Shown one piece after another: positions 7,003-14,730 of a stretch of 16,821 nt of DNA. Source of the stretch: Campylobacterota bacterium. GTDB lineage: Bacteria; Campylobacterota; Campylobacteria; Campylobacterales; Sulfurovaceae. The position numbers were made by a program, and so were the translations under genes. The notes beneath the pieces were generated by a model, which was not told the DNA's origin, made no database searches, and worked only from the letters and a program-made list of their open reading frames with translations. Location: the NCBI GenBank assembly GCA_013153675.1, contig JAADEA010000172.1, forward strand, positions 1 to 16,821. The letters are read 5' to 3'. How positions within the stretch are numbered: the stretch's first letter is position 1; the number at the start of each line of letters is the position of its first letter.

Positions 7003-7983
7003 TTATTGTTTGATTATATTATCTTCTGGATTACTAAAGAAGTTCTCTTTTTTTAAATAGTTAATCATTCTTCTTACAGAATCCACACTCTTTGCAAATT
7101 TTTTCTTTTGCTCTTCATCTAAAGTTACCTCAAAAAGCTTCTCAACCCCATTTGCTCCAAGAGCAACTGGCACACCAGATACCACATCTCTATATCCATA
7201 ATGACCATCTAAATAGACAGCACATGGATGAATCTGTTTTGTATCTTTTAAAATAGCTTCTACCATAATAGCAGTAGATTTAGCTGGAGCATAGTAAGCT
7301 GATCCAGTTTTTAGATAACCTACAATCTCTGCTCCTCCATGTTTTGTTCTCTCAACTATCTCATCAATTTCTTCTTTAGTTAAAATATCTGTTAAAGGCA
7401 CTCCAGCTACTGTTGAGAATTTTGGAAGAGGAACCATATCATCCCCATGTCCCCCCATAACAGAGGCTCTAATTTGCCCTGCTCCATATTTAATCTTTTC
7501 ATAAATAAAGTGAGCCATTCTTGCACTATCTAAAATTCCAGCCATTCCTACAACTCTCTCTTTTGGAAAGCCGCTCTCTTTTAGTGCTACATAGGTCATT
7601 ACATCAAGCGGATTTGAAACCATAATAATTATTGAATCTGGAGCATACTTTTTTATATCATGAGTTACCTCTTTTATAATCCCAGCATTAATCATTAAAA
7701 GATCTTCTCTACTCATACCAGGCTTTCTTGGGCTTCCTGCAGTAACTACAACAACATCGCTCCCTTCAATATCTTTTGCCTCTTCTGCTACTCTTACAAC
7801 TGTATGCTGCCTTGCTGCATTTGCAGCCTGACTCATATCAAGTGCTTTTCCTTTTGCAATCTCTGGAGCTCTATCTCTTAAAAATATCTCATGGCAAGTT
7901 CCATTCATTGCCAATGAATAAGCAACTGTTGCTCCAACATTTCCAGCGCCTATAATTGTTACTTTTTTTCCCTTTTTATGCAT
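7003..7983 (-). CDS. mdh: Malate dehydrogenase (LDH-like type)
   Basis: NAD-dependent interconversion of oxaloacetate and malate; in an autotroph using the reductive TCA cycle it would run towards malate. It has 326 residues and the LDH/MDH fold. The dinucleotide motif is GAGNVG (12-17), with Asp37 in LRDRAP favouring NAD. The substrate loop SPRKPGMSR (84-92) puts Arg86 at the position that is Gln in lactate dehydrogenases, which indicates malate specificity. Catalytic residues are Arg92, Asp152 and Arg155 (LDSAR) and His179 (GGHGDD). SNPLDVMTYV (123-132) is also typical. The start has GAAAGG seven bases upstream. It leads the mdh-fumA-fumB operon; the 118-base gap upstream carries a promoter and inverted repeats. 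The C-terminal FFSNPEDNIIKQ tail is slightly longer than usual. Confidence 0.95.
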   Translation of the reverse strand: MHKKGKKVTIIGAGNVGATVAYSLAMNGTCHEIFLRDRAPEIAKGKALDMSQAANAARQHTVVRVAEEAKDIEGSDVVVVTAGSPRKPGMSREDLLMINAGIIKEVTHDIKKYAPDSIIIMVSNPLDVMTYVALKESGFPKERVVGMAGILDSARMAHFIYEKIKYGAGQIRASVMGGHGDDMVPLPKFSTVAGVPLTDILTKEEIDEIVERTKHGGAEIVGYLKTGSAYYAPAKSTAIMVEAILKDTKQIHPCAVYLDGHYGYRDVVSGVPVALGANGVEKLFEVTLDEEQKKKFAKSVDSVRRMINYLKKENFFSNPEDNIIKQ

Positions 7984-8026
7984 TATAAACCTTTCTATAT
8001 TCTTCTAATTAACTCCCCCTTATTTG

Positions 8027-8066
8027 GCAAAATATAACTCAATGGAGACACTCAATTATATTTTGC
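8027..8066. repeat. 11-base inverted repeat around the putative mdh transcription start
   Basis: GCAAAATATAA (8027-8037) and TTATATTTTGC (8056-8066) are perfect inverted copies separated by 18 bases. One arm overlaps the putative -10 element of mdh (8055-8060) and the other lies about 20-30 bases downstream of it. It could be an operator for a dimeric regulator or a weak AT-rich hairpin in the mdh leader. The inner part also holds two direct ACTCAAT copies. Confidence 0.5.
8055..8060 (-). promoter_or_regulatory. Putative -10 element for mdh-fumA-fumB
   Basis: On the minus strand GCAAAATATAATTGAG contains a perfect TATAAT, 71 bases before the mdh ATG. It sits inside one arm of an 11-base inverted repeat, which could make it a regulated promoter. 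No -35 box is evident. Read-through from icd is also possible because the hairpins after icd lack a T-tract. Confidence 0.5.
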
Positions 8067-8077
8067 ACTAATTTTGC

Positions 8078-8101
8078 TGGGAGTTCTCCCAAAAGGGAGA
8101 A
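8078..8101 (-). promoter_or_regulatory. Overlapping GC-rich hairpins right after the icd stop
   Basis: Two stems share one arm. TTCTCCC/GGGAGAA (8084-8090 with 8095-8101, loop AAAA) and TGGGAG/CTCCCA (8078-8083 with 8086-8091) cannot both form. The first sits immediately after the icd stop codon and may end or stabilise the icd transcript, but neither is followed by a T-run on either strand, so it is not a classic rho-independent terminator. Confidence 0.5.
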
Positions 8102-10309
8102 TTAAATATTATCTATAATTTTATTTAAAGTTTGGCTTGGTCTCATTGCAGCTTCAGCTTTAGCATCATCTGGGTGGTAATATCCGCCAATATCTTGAGG
8201 ATTTCCTTCAATAGCTAATAGTTCTTTTAAAATTTGCTCTTCATTCTCTTCAAGCTCTTTTGCAATTGGAGCAAACTTCTTAGCAATCTCTTCATCTTTA
8301 CTATTTGCTAAAGCTTTAGCTAAATATAGTGCCCAATAGTAGTGGCTTGCTTTATTATCTGGCTCTCCCGCTTTTCTACTTGGAGCTTTATTATTTTCTA
8401 AATATGCTTCATTTGCTTTATCGATAGCTTTTACAAACTCTCCAATTTTCTCATCATGACTCTTATTATAAATCATTCTTAAAGATTCAGCTAACGCTAA
8501 AAACTCACCTAAAGAGTCCCATCTTAGGTGTCCCTCTTTTAGAAATTGTTGAACATGTTTTGGAGCACTTCCACCAGCACCAGTTTCAAATAATCCTCCA
8601 CCTGCAAGCAATGGAACAATACTCATCATCTTAGCACTTGTTCCAAGCTCTAAAATTGGGAATAGGTCAGTTAGATAATCTCTTAATACATTTCCTGTTG
8701 CACTAATTGTATTAAGTCCTTTTCTAACTCTTTTTAGAGTAAATCTCATAGCAAGTTTTGGTGCCATAATATGATATTCAATTGGCTCTTTTTCAAGTAA
8801 AGGAGGTAAATACTCAACTACTTTTTTAATTAAATTAGCATCATGTGCTCTATTGCTATCAAGCCAAAATACTACTGGATCACCAGTTAATTTTCCTCTC
8901 TCATGAGCAAGTCTTATCCAATCTTTAATAGCAATATCTTTTGCTCTATATGCTCTCCAAATATCACCTTTTTCTACATTAAAGCTCATTACCACATTAC
9001 CATCACTATCTTTTACCTCTACTACTCCATCTTCTGGAATTCTAAAAGTATATGGATGGCTTCCATACTCTTCAGCTTTCTTTGCCATTAATCCAACATT
9101 ACTTACATGCCCCATTGTTGCTGGATCAAATTGACCATTTCTCTTCGCATCTTCTAAAATCTCTTCATACATTCTTGCATAAGATCTATCTGGAATTACT
9201 GCAAGAGTCTCTTGTAATTCTCCATCTTTATTCCACATCTTTCCACCATCACGAATTACTGGTGGCATAGAAGCATCAATAATAATATCATTAGAGAAGT
9301 GTAGATTTGTAATTCCCTTATCGCTATCTACCATAGCAATATCTGGCTCGCCTCTTTTTACAATCTCTTCAATTTTAGCAATTATTTCATCTTTTTTTGG
9401 AGAGTTTTCAATCTTTTTAAGCAAATCACCAAGTCCTAAATCTGGATTTACTCCAAGTTTTTCAAACTCATCTTTATATTGTTCAAATAGATCTTTAAAG
9501 AATACCTCAACTGCATGTCCAAATATAATTGGATCACTAACTTTCATCATTGTAGCTTTTAGGTGAATAGACCATAAAAGTCCCTTCTCTTTTGCCTCTT
9601 GAATAGTTTGAGCTAAAAACTCTCTTAGAGCCTTTGCAGACATAAAAGAAGCAGACACAACCTCTTTTTCTTCAACATTCTCAATCTTTTTAAGCTCTTT
9701 TCCATTTAGCTCTATTGTCCAATCTCCGGCTTTAGTTGCAATTACAGATTGCTCATTTTCATAAAAATCACCTGTTTGCATATAAGCAACTTTTGCCTTT
9801 GGATTTGGTTCAAAAGGCTTTAATTTATGAGGATGTTTTTGAGCAAATTTCTTTACAACCTCTGCTGCTCTTCTATCTGAATTTCCCTCTCTTAAAACTG
9901 GGTTTACTGCACTACCTAAACATTTATTATATCTCTCTCTAATCTCTTTTTCTTCTGGAGTTTGAGGATTTTCTGGAAAATCTGGTAGATTATATCCTTG
10001 CTCTTTTAACTCAGCAATAGTAGCTTTTAGCTGTGGAATAGATGCTGAAATATTTGGAAGCTTTATAATATTTGCCTCTGGTTTTTTAACCAATTCGCCT
10101 AAATATGCAAGCTCATCATCAATTCTTTGCTCTGGAGTTAAATACTCTGGAAATTGAGAAATTACCCTTCCAGCAAGCGAAATATCTCTTTGCTCTATAT
10201 CAACTCCTGCATGCTTTAAAAAACTCTTTACAATTGGAAATAGAGAATATGTGGCAAGTGCTGGAGCTTCATCTATTTTTGTCCAAACAATTTTTGGCTT
10301 ATCGCTCAT
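8102..10309 (-). CDS. icd: Monomeric NADP-dependent isocitrate dehydrogenase
   Basis: A 735-residue protein matching the monomeric (about 740-residue, type II) isocitrate dehydrogenase, unrelated in length to the roughly 415-residue dimeric enzyme. It interconverts isocitrate and 2-oxoglutarate plus CO2; in Campylobacterota with the reductive TCA cycle the monomeric form is the IDH found. Family landmarks are IVWTKIDEAPALATYS (7-22), EGNSDRRA (141-148, isocitrate contacts), KATMMKVSDPIIFGH (251-265), DSDKGITNLHFSNDIIIDASMPP (328-350), FDPATMGHVSNVGLMA (394-409), and GTSAKMMSIVPLLAGGGLFETGAGGSAPKHVQQF (556-589). The start has a strong AAGGAGAC six bases upstream. It is separated from dnaE by 191 bases containing its own promoter and from mdh by 118 bases. 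No oor or citrate-lyase genes are in view. Confidence 0.96.
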   Translation of the reverse strand: MSDKPKIVWTKIDEAPALATYSLFPIVKSFLKHAGVDIEQRDISLAGRVISQFPEYLTPEQRIDDELAYLGELVKKPEANIIKLPNISASIPQLKATIAELKEQGYNLPDFPENPQTPEEKEIRERYNKCLGSAVNPVLREGNSDRRAAEVVKKFAQKHPHKLKPFEPNPKAKVAYMQTGDFYENEQSVIATKAGDWTIELNGKELKKIENVEEKEVVSASFMSAKALREFLAQTIQEAKEKGLLWSIHLKATMMKVSDPIIFGHAVEVFFKDLFEQYKDEFEKLGVNPDLGLGDLLKKIENSPKKDEIIAKIEEIVKRGEPDIAMVDSDKGITNLHFSNDIIIDASMPPVIRDGGKMWNKDGELQETLAVIPDRSYARMYEEILEDAKRNGQFDPATMGHVSNVGLMAKKAEEYGSHPYTFRIPEDGVVEVKDSDGNVVMSFNVEKGDIWRAYRAKDIAIKDWIRLAHERGKLTGDPVVFWLDSNRAHDANLIKKVVEYLPPLLEKEPIEYHIMAPKLAMRFTLKRVRKGLNTISATGNVLRDYLTDLFPILELGTSAKMMSIVPLLAGGGLFETGAGGSAPKHVQQFLKEGHLRWDSLGEFLALAESLRMIYNKSHDEKIGEFVKAIDKANEAYLENNKAPSRKAGEPDNKASHYYWALYLAKALANSKDEEIAKKFAPIAKELEENEEQILKELLAIEGNPQDIGGYYHPDDAKAEAAMRPSQTLNKIIDNI

Positions 10310-10341
10310 TAAGTCTCCTTTTAATCTTTTTTAATAGCTAA

Positions 10342-10347
10342 AGTATA
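10342..10347 (-). promoter_or_regulatory. Putative -10 element of icd
   Basis: The minus strand reads TTTGATTGATATACTTTAGC; TATACT lies 32 bases before the icd ATG and is preceded by a long T-rich stretch. An alternative, less well placed TATATT/TATATTATG cluster occurs at about 10425-10438. The remaining intergenic DNA (10348-10475) is AT-rich with no gene or RNA that I can recognise; a weak 7-base AT hairpin, ACTTTTT/AAAAAGT, is at 10455-10472. Confidence 0.5.
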
Positions 10348-10475
10348 TCAATCAAAGGAATAAAAAAAGGGATAAAAGAAATTCAAAGGGATCTATTTTT
10401 CTCTTTTGTTTCTTAGCTACACATAATATAATATATAAATTCAACTAATTTAGCACTTTTTTCCTAAAAAGTTTT

Positions 10476-10514
10476 AAGAGGTGAGTAGATTTTTCACATT
10501 CTAACTCGCCTCTT
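10476..10514 (-). terminator. Hairpin spanning the dnaE stop codon, possible terminator
   Basis: AAGAGGTGAGT (10476-10486) and ACTCGCCTCTT (10504-10514) are inverted copies with one mismatch and a 17-base loop that contains the dnaE stop (10503-10501). In dnaE mRNA the mismatch is C:A; on the opposite strand it would be a G:U wobble. It is followed on the minus strand by AAAACTTTTTAGG, a modest T-run six bases away, so termination is plausible but not certain. Confidence 0.45.
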
Positions 10515-13500
10515 TAATAGCTACTACTCCAAGATCTTTTACATCATTTATAATATCAAGACTAACTTTTATCTTTGACTCTATTACCACATCTACATCT
10601 TTACTCTTAATTACCAATTTTAAAGGATGTTTGCCAGGATATTTTTGGGCTAAACAAAATAGCTCTTCAGCAATTTTTGGATCTGGCATTAGATTAATTG
10701 CTAAAATTAAAGGCTCTAACTCCTCTTTTAGCTCATCTTTAATCTCTCTTTTAATATCAACCTTTTCCCTTTTTGCTTCATTTAAAGATTCTATCTTTAA
10801 AAGAGTTAATCTTGTAAATTCATCATGTTTACTAACTCTAACTTTAAATGCAATTGGTTCATTTAGATCAAATTTATTTTCTAACTCTTCTAACTTATCA
10901 GAAAATAACATTAACTCGATATTCCCATGTAAATCTAAAATATTTGCCAATGCAAATTTGTGCCCTTTCTTAGATATTTTCTCTTTAATCTCTTCAACTT
11001 TACCTACAATTAGTGCTTCAGAACCATCTGCTAAATCATCTATTTCAGAACTTAGAGTATAGTTTATCTTCTCTAAATCATCTCTATATTTATCTAAAGG
11101 GTGTCCTGATACATAAAATCCAAGTGTCTCTTTTTCAAATGCTAAAATCTCTTTTAAATCATACTCTGGCATCTCATCTATATCTATCTCTACTCTTACC
11201 ATCTCTTCACCCTCTCCAAAAAGAGATGATTTAGCCATTTTTTTAGCAAGGGCTACTTTTTGAGCTGCCTCTAAAATCTTTTCTATTTGGGTTAAAAGAG
11301 CTCTTCTACTATATCCAAAGCTATCAAGTGCTCCAGCTTTAATTAAAGATTCAAGAACCTTTTTATTAACCTTATTTGAATCTACTCTTGATATAAAATC
11401 ACTTAAATCTTTAAACTTACCATCACCTCTTGCCTCTAAGATAGAACTAATTGCAATATCTCCTGCTCCCTTAATTGCACCTAATCCAAAGAGAATAATA
11501 TCTTTATTATCTATCTTATCTGCTACAAAAGCTAAATCTGATCTATTAATATCAGGAGGTAAAAGTTCAATTCCCATCCTTTTTACTTCATCTACATACT
11601 TAACAACCTTTGTAGTATTATCCTTTTCAAGTGTTAATTGGGCTGCCATAAATTCGGTTGGATAGTAATATTTTAAATAGGCAGTATAAAATGTAATCAT
11701 CGCATAAGCAGCTGAGTGGGATTTATTAAACCCATATCCAGCAAATTTAACTATTAAATCAAAAAGCTCTGCTGCTTTTGTCTCATCAAAACCATTCCTT
11801 TTTGCCCCTTTAACAAACTCCCCTTTTAATCTATCCATCTCCTCTTTTATCTTTTTCCCCATTGCTCTTCTAACTAAATCAGCACCACCTAATGTAAATC
11901 CTCCAATTGTTTGCACAATTTGCATAACTTGCTCTTGGTATACAATTACTCCATATGTAGGTTTTAATATTGGCTCAAGCTCTGGAAACATATATGTAAT
12001 TTTGGCTCTTTTATGTTTTCTATTTATAAAATCCTCTACCATTCCCGATTCCATAGGACCAGGACGATATAGAGCAAGCATCGCAATAATATCCTCAAAA
12101 CCACTTGGTTTTAATCTTTTTGCTAAATCTTGCATACCTTTTGATTCAATCTGAAAGAGTCCTAATGTCTCTCCTGTTGAGATATATTCATAAATTTTTG
12201 GATCATTAATATCACACTTTTTAAAGTCAATCCTAATATTATGTCTCTTTTCTACAAGTTTTAAAGCCTCTTCAATAACTGTTAGTGTCTTTAATCCTAA
12301 AAAGTCAAACTTAATTAAATCTACATCTTCAATATATTTACCACTATATTGAGTAGCAATTGTATCTTGCCCACTTGGTTTAAATAGGGGAGTTTTTTCC
12401 CATAAAGGCTCATTTGATATGACTACACCTGCTGCATGAGTTCCTGCATTTCTATTTAACCCCTCAAGTGAAAGGGCAAATTCCCACACCTTTTTGGCTA
12501 ATGGATCTTTTTGAATTAACTCTTTTATCTTTGGCTCTTTCTCATAAGCATCTTTTAGAGTAATTCCAAGCTCATCAGGAATCAATTTAGCAAAAGCATC
12601 TGCCTTAGCATAAGGCATCCCAAGAACTCTTGCTACATCCCTAATTACACCTTTTGCCAAAAGTTTACCAAATGTAATAATTTGAGCTACATTTACTCTA
12701 CCATACTTTTTAATTACATAATCAATAATCTCTTGTCTTCTATTTTGGCAAAAATCCATGTCAATATCTGGCATAGAGACCCTCTCTGGATTTAAAAATC
12801 TCTCAAAGAGTAGTCCATATGGCATTGGATCTATATCAGTTATCCCTAAAGAGTAAGCCACCAATGATCCAGCAGCAGACCCCCTTCCTGGTCCAACAGG
12901 AATTTTCATCTCTTTTGCTTCTCTTACAAAGTCCCAAACAATTAGCATATAACCTGGAAATTTCATTTTATTTATAATATTTATCTCATGTTCTAATCTA
13001 TCCCAATACTCTTGATGTTTCTCTTTTGGTACATTTAATAATCTCTTTTTTAATCCCTCTTTTGTCTCATATTCAAATAAGACTTTATCATTTTCCAATG
13101 AATATTCCTTCTCTGGCTCTGGCAAAGAGATACCTCTAATCTTTGCTCTTTGGCGAGTAAATTTAAAATTTGGAGGAGTTGGGTTTCCAAGTTTTAACTC
13201 TAAATTACACTTATCTACAATCTCTTGAGTAGCTTCAAGTGCTTCTGGAATATCTGCAAATATTTTTGCTAACTCTTGAGGAGATTTAACATAAAACTCA
13301 TGGACACTATGTCTTAATCTCTCTGGATCATCATAAAGTTTGTTCATTGCAATACACATAAAAGCTTCATGAGCATCAGCATCCTCTTTAAATGTATAGT
13401 GAGTATCATTAGTAGCTACAAGTTTAATTCCTGTCTCTTTAGATAGTCTAATTAACTCTTTATCAATTCTTTGTTGATCATTAATACCATGTCTCATTAT

Positions 13501-14049
13501 CTCTATATAAAAATCATCTCCAAATACCTCTTTATACCAAAGAGCTATCTTTTTTGCCTCTTCATAACCTTTTGCTCCAAATTTAAGATTCCTCTCATTT
13601 TGATTTAGATGCCAGCTAATCTCTCCTTGTAAACATGCACTTGTACAAATTAATCCTTCACTATGCTCTTTTAAAATCTTCTTATTAATTCTTGGATAGT
13701 AATAAAAACCTTTTAAATAAGCCATAGAGCTAAGATACATTAAATTCTTATAACCAATCTCATTTTTTGCAAACAAACAAAGATGAAAACGCTGTTTAGT
13801 AGATTTATCTTCTAAATCATCACTATTATGAAGATATGCTTCCATCCCAATAATTGGCTTAATTCCCTCTTTTTTCATTGTAGTATAAAAATCTATTGCC
13901 CCAAACATATTGCCATGATCACTCATGGCAACTGCCTCCATTCCTAACTCTTTTACTCTTTTTGCTAATAGTTTTATCTTATTTGCTCCATCTAAAAGGG
14001 AATATTCTGTATGAAGATGTAGATGGGTAAATTTAGGAATTTTTGACAT
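10501..14049 (-). CDS. dnaE: DNA polymerase III subunit alpha
   Basis: The 1182-residue catalytic subunit of the replicative polymerase, full length for the DnaE1 type. The N-terminal PHP domain (about 5-290) has HLHTEYSLLDGA (10-21), SDHGNMFG (43-50), His187 (RHG), and NDTHY (214-218), so several metal-binding positions are kept; whether it has proofreading activity cannot be told. The polymerase core has GPGRGSAAGS (386-395), PDIDMDF with catalytic Asp430 and Asp432 (427-433), and the third Asp at 582 in KFDFLGLKTLT. YRPGPMESG (661-669) and GYGFNKSHSAAYA (771-783) are fingers motifs. A helix-hairpin-helix region lies around 850-915, and SSLFG (941-945) fits a beta-clamp-binding motif. An OB-fold-like segment (about 1010-1090) precedes the tail. 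The start has AAGG seven bases upstream. No intein or frameshift is seen. Confidence 0.97.
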   Translation of the reverse strand: MSKIPKFTHLHLHTEYSLLDGANKIKLLAKRVKELGMEAVAMSDHGNMFGAIDFYTTMKKEGIKPIIGMEAYLHNSDDLEDKSTKQRFHLCLFAKNEIGYKNLMYLSSMAYLKGFYYYPRINKKILKEHSEGLICTSACLQGEISWHLNQNERNLKFGAKGYEEAKKIALWYKEVFGDDFYIEIMRHGINDQQRIDKELIRLSKETGIKLVATNDTHYTFKEDADAHEAFMCIAMNKLYDDPERLRHSVHEFYVKSPQELAKIFADIPEALEATQEIVDKCNLELKLGNPTPPNFKFTRQRAKIRGISLPEPEKEYSLENDKVLFEYETKEGLKKRLLNVPKEKHQEYWDRLEHEINIINKMKFPGYMLIVWDFVREAKEMKIPVGPGRGSAAGSLVAYSLGITDIDPMPYGLLFERFLNPERVSMPDIDMDFCQNRRQEIIDYVIKKYGRVNVAQIITFGKLLAKGVIRDVARVLGMPYAKADAFAKLIPDELGITLKDAYEKEPKIKELIQKDPLAKKVWEFALSLEGLNRNAGTHAAGVVISNEPLWEKTPLFKPSGQDTIATQYSGKYIEDVDLIKFDFLGLKTLTVIEEALKLVEKRHNIRIDFKKCDINDPKIYEYISTGETLGLFQIESKGMQDLAKRLKPSGFEDIIAMLALYRPGPMESGMVEDFINRKHKRAKITYMFPELEPILKPTYGVIVYQEQVMQIVQTIGGFTLGGADLVRRAMGKKIKEEMDRLKGEFVKGAKRNGFDETKAAELFDLIVKFAGYGFNKSHSAAYAMITFYTAYLKYYYPTEFMAAQLTLEKDNTTKVVKYVDEVKRMGIELLPPDINRSDLAFVADKIDNKDIILFGLGAIKGAGDIAISSILEARGDGKFKDLSDFISRVDSNKVNKKVLESLIKAGALDSFGYSRRALLTQIEKILEAAQKVALAKKMAKSSLFGEGEEMVRVEIDIDEMPEYDLKEILAFEKETLGFYVSGHPLDKYRDDLEKINYTLSSEIDDLADGSEALIVGKVEEIKEKISKKGHKFALANILDLHGNIELMLFSDKLEELENKFDLNEPIAFKVRVSKHDEFTRLTLLKIESLNEAKREKVDIKREIKDELKEELEPLILAINLMPDPKIAEELFCLAQKYPGKHPLKLVIKSKDVDVVIESKIKVSLDIINDVKDLGVVAIKEAS

Positions 14050-14068
14050 CTAAAACCTTTTTATTTTT

Positions 14069-14074
14069 AATATA
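14069..14074 (-). promoter_or_regulatory. Possible -10 element of dnaE
   Basis: In the 56-base gap between the pseudopilin gene and dnaE, the minus strand reads CCCCCCTTTGATATATTAAAAATAAAAAGG; TATATT lies 19 bases before the dnaE ATG. That would give a very short leader. No terminator is visible after the pseudopilin stop, so dnaE may also be reached by read-through. Confidence 0.35.
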
Positions 14075-14105
14075 TCAAAGGGGGGCTAAAGAGAGGTTTA
14101 AAGAT

Positions 14106-14483
14106 CTATTTTGCTATTCTCATTCCTCCAAAAGTTAAAGTTCCACTCATTCCTCTCTCAATTGCCATAGCTCTTACCTCTTGACAAAAATTTGGAGTTC
14201 TCTTATCCTCTCTAAATAAAACATCTACTTTCCCATCCTTTAGATCTCCAAGCTCAATAATTTCACATTTAATATTCATACAAGCTGCTGAATCAAGACT
14301 CTCTCTATCAAAAGCTGTATATGAAGAGCTAATATCTGTTAAACATACTTCTAAATTTCTAATTTCAGCTGAGACTCTTGCATCATCTCTTGTAGCAAAG
14401 AGTTTTGGAAGAGCTTCATATGCCAAAATGCCAATTATTACTATAATAAATATCAATTCTATCATTGTAAATGCTCTTCTCAT
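14106..14483 (-). CDS. Type II/IV pseudopilin-like protein with N-terminal methylation motif (copy A)
   Basis: A 125-residue protein starting MRRAFTMIELIFIIVIIGILA. This is a class III signal: a short basic leader, a predicted prepilin-peptidase cut between Ala4 and Phe5, the conserved Glu at +5, and one hydrophobic alpha-1 helix (residues 5-22). The residue before the cut is Ala where Gly is canonical; such 'RRAFTMIEL' leaders are common in Campylobacterota. The C-terminal domain of about 95 residues has four cysteines (47, 68, 73, 100), which suggests two disulfides in the periplasm. It is clearly paralogous to the gene at 14731-15117. The start has AAGGAG six bases upstream and its own TATACT promoter. 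No secretion ATPase, secretin or prepilin peptidase gene is near. A role in pseudopilus assembly or DNA uptake is possible but unproven. Confidence 0.8.
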   Translation of the reverse strand: MRRAFTMIELIFIIVIIGILAYEALPKLFATRDDARVSAEIRNLEVCLTDISSSYTAFDRESLDSAACMNIKCEIIELGDLKDGKVDVLFREDKRTPNFCQEVRAMAIERGMSGTLTFGGMRIAK

Positions 14484-14510
14484 GACAAACTCCTTATTTT
14501 TTCTAAGAAG

Positions 14511-14516
14511 AGTATA
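14511..14516 (-). promoter_or_regulatory. -10 element of pseudopilin copy A
   Basis: The minus strand reads TTTTTTATTGTTATACTCTTC; TATACT lies 27 bases before the ATG and is preceded by a T-run. The TGAAATAT repeat array begins about 36 bases further upstream (14553-14614), where an activator, repressor or curved-DNA element would sit. Confidence 0.6.
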
Positions 14517-14552
14517 ACAATAAAAAATTCGATTCTTTGGAAAAAGTTCTAA

Positions 14553-14614
14553 TTTGAAATATTTTTAGAATAGATATTTCAAAATGAAATATTTTTAGTT
14601 TTTTATTTCAAAAA
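14553..14614. repeat. Alternating TGAAATAT/ATATTTCA repeat array upstream of pseudopilin A
   Basis: Four half-sites alternate in orientation: TGAAATAT at 14555-14562, ATATTTCA at 14574-14581, TGAAATAT at 14585-14592 and TATTTCA at 14604-14610. The 14-mer TGAAATATTTTTAG occurs twice, exactly 30 bases apart; the reverse-oriented halves are 29-30 bases apart. Adjacent halves can form 8-10 base-pair hairpins. The array is AT-only apart from a few positions and lies upstream of a promoter, so a multi-site operator is the favoured reading. The rest of the 247-base gap (14615-14730) is AT-rich with nothing recognisable. Confidence 0.65.
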
Positions 14615-14730
14615 GCAAGCCTATTGAAAACATATAAAAGTTAAAATCAAAAACAAAACAGAAATAAAAAGGAGTAAATATTAGAGGATAAAATTAAAAG
14701 TGTAGATAAGATATGAGATAGAGGAATATA

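Noticed and set aside
10631..11062. 143-codon plus-strand open frame inside dnaE, and the other plus-strand frames of 62-78 codons
   Set aside because: All lie antisense to well-identified genes, with low-complexity Ser/Leu/Ile/Phe-rich translations expected from reversed AT-rich coding DNA. None has a recognisable domain or a convincing ribosome-binding site.
14080..14085. G6 tract as a phase-variation switch
   Set aside because: Six Gs is shorter than contingency tracts in Campylobacter or Helicobacter (usually eight or more), and it lies outside any reading frame.
14553..14614. Repeat array considered as a CRISPR fragment
   Set aside because: Only two imperfect copies, the repeated part is 14 bases, the 'spacers' are themselves part of the inverted repeat, and no cas genes are present.
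14598..14730. Tiny open frames in the gap between the pseudopilins, including an AAAAGGAG on the plus strand near 14668
   Set aside because: No start codon lies at a suitable distance from the plus-strand AAAAGGAG, and the only minus-strand ATG frame has 12 codons with no ribosome-binding site.
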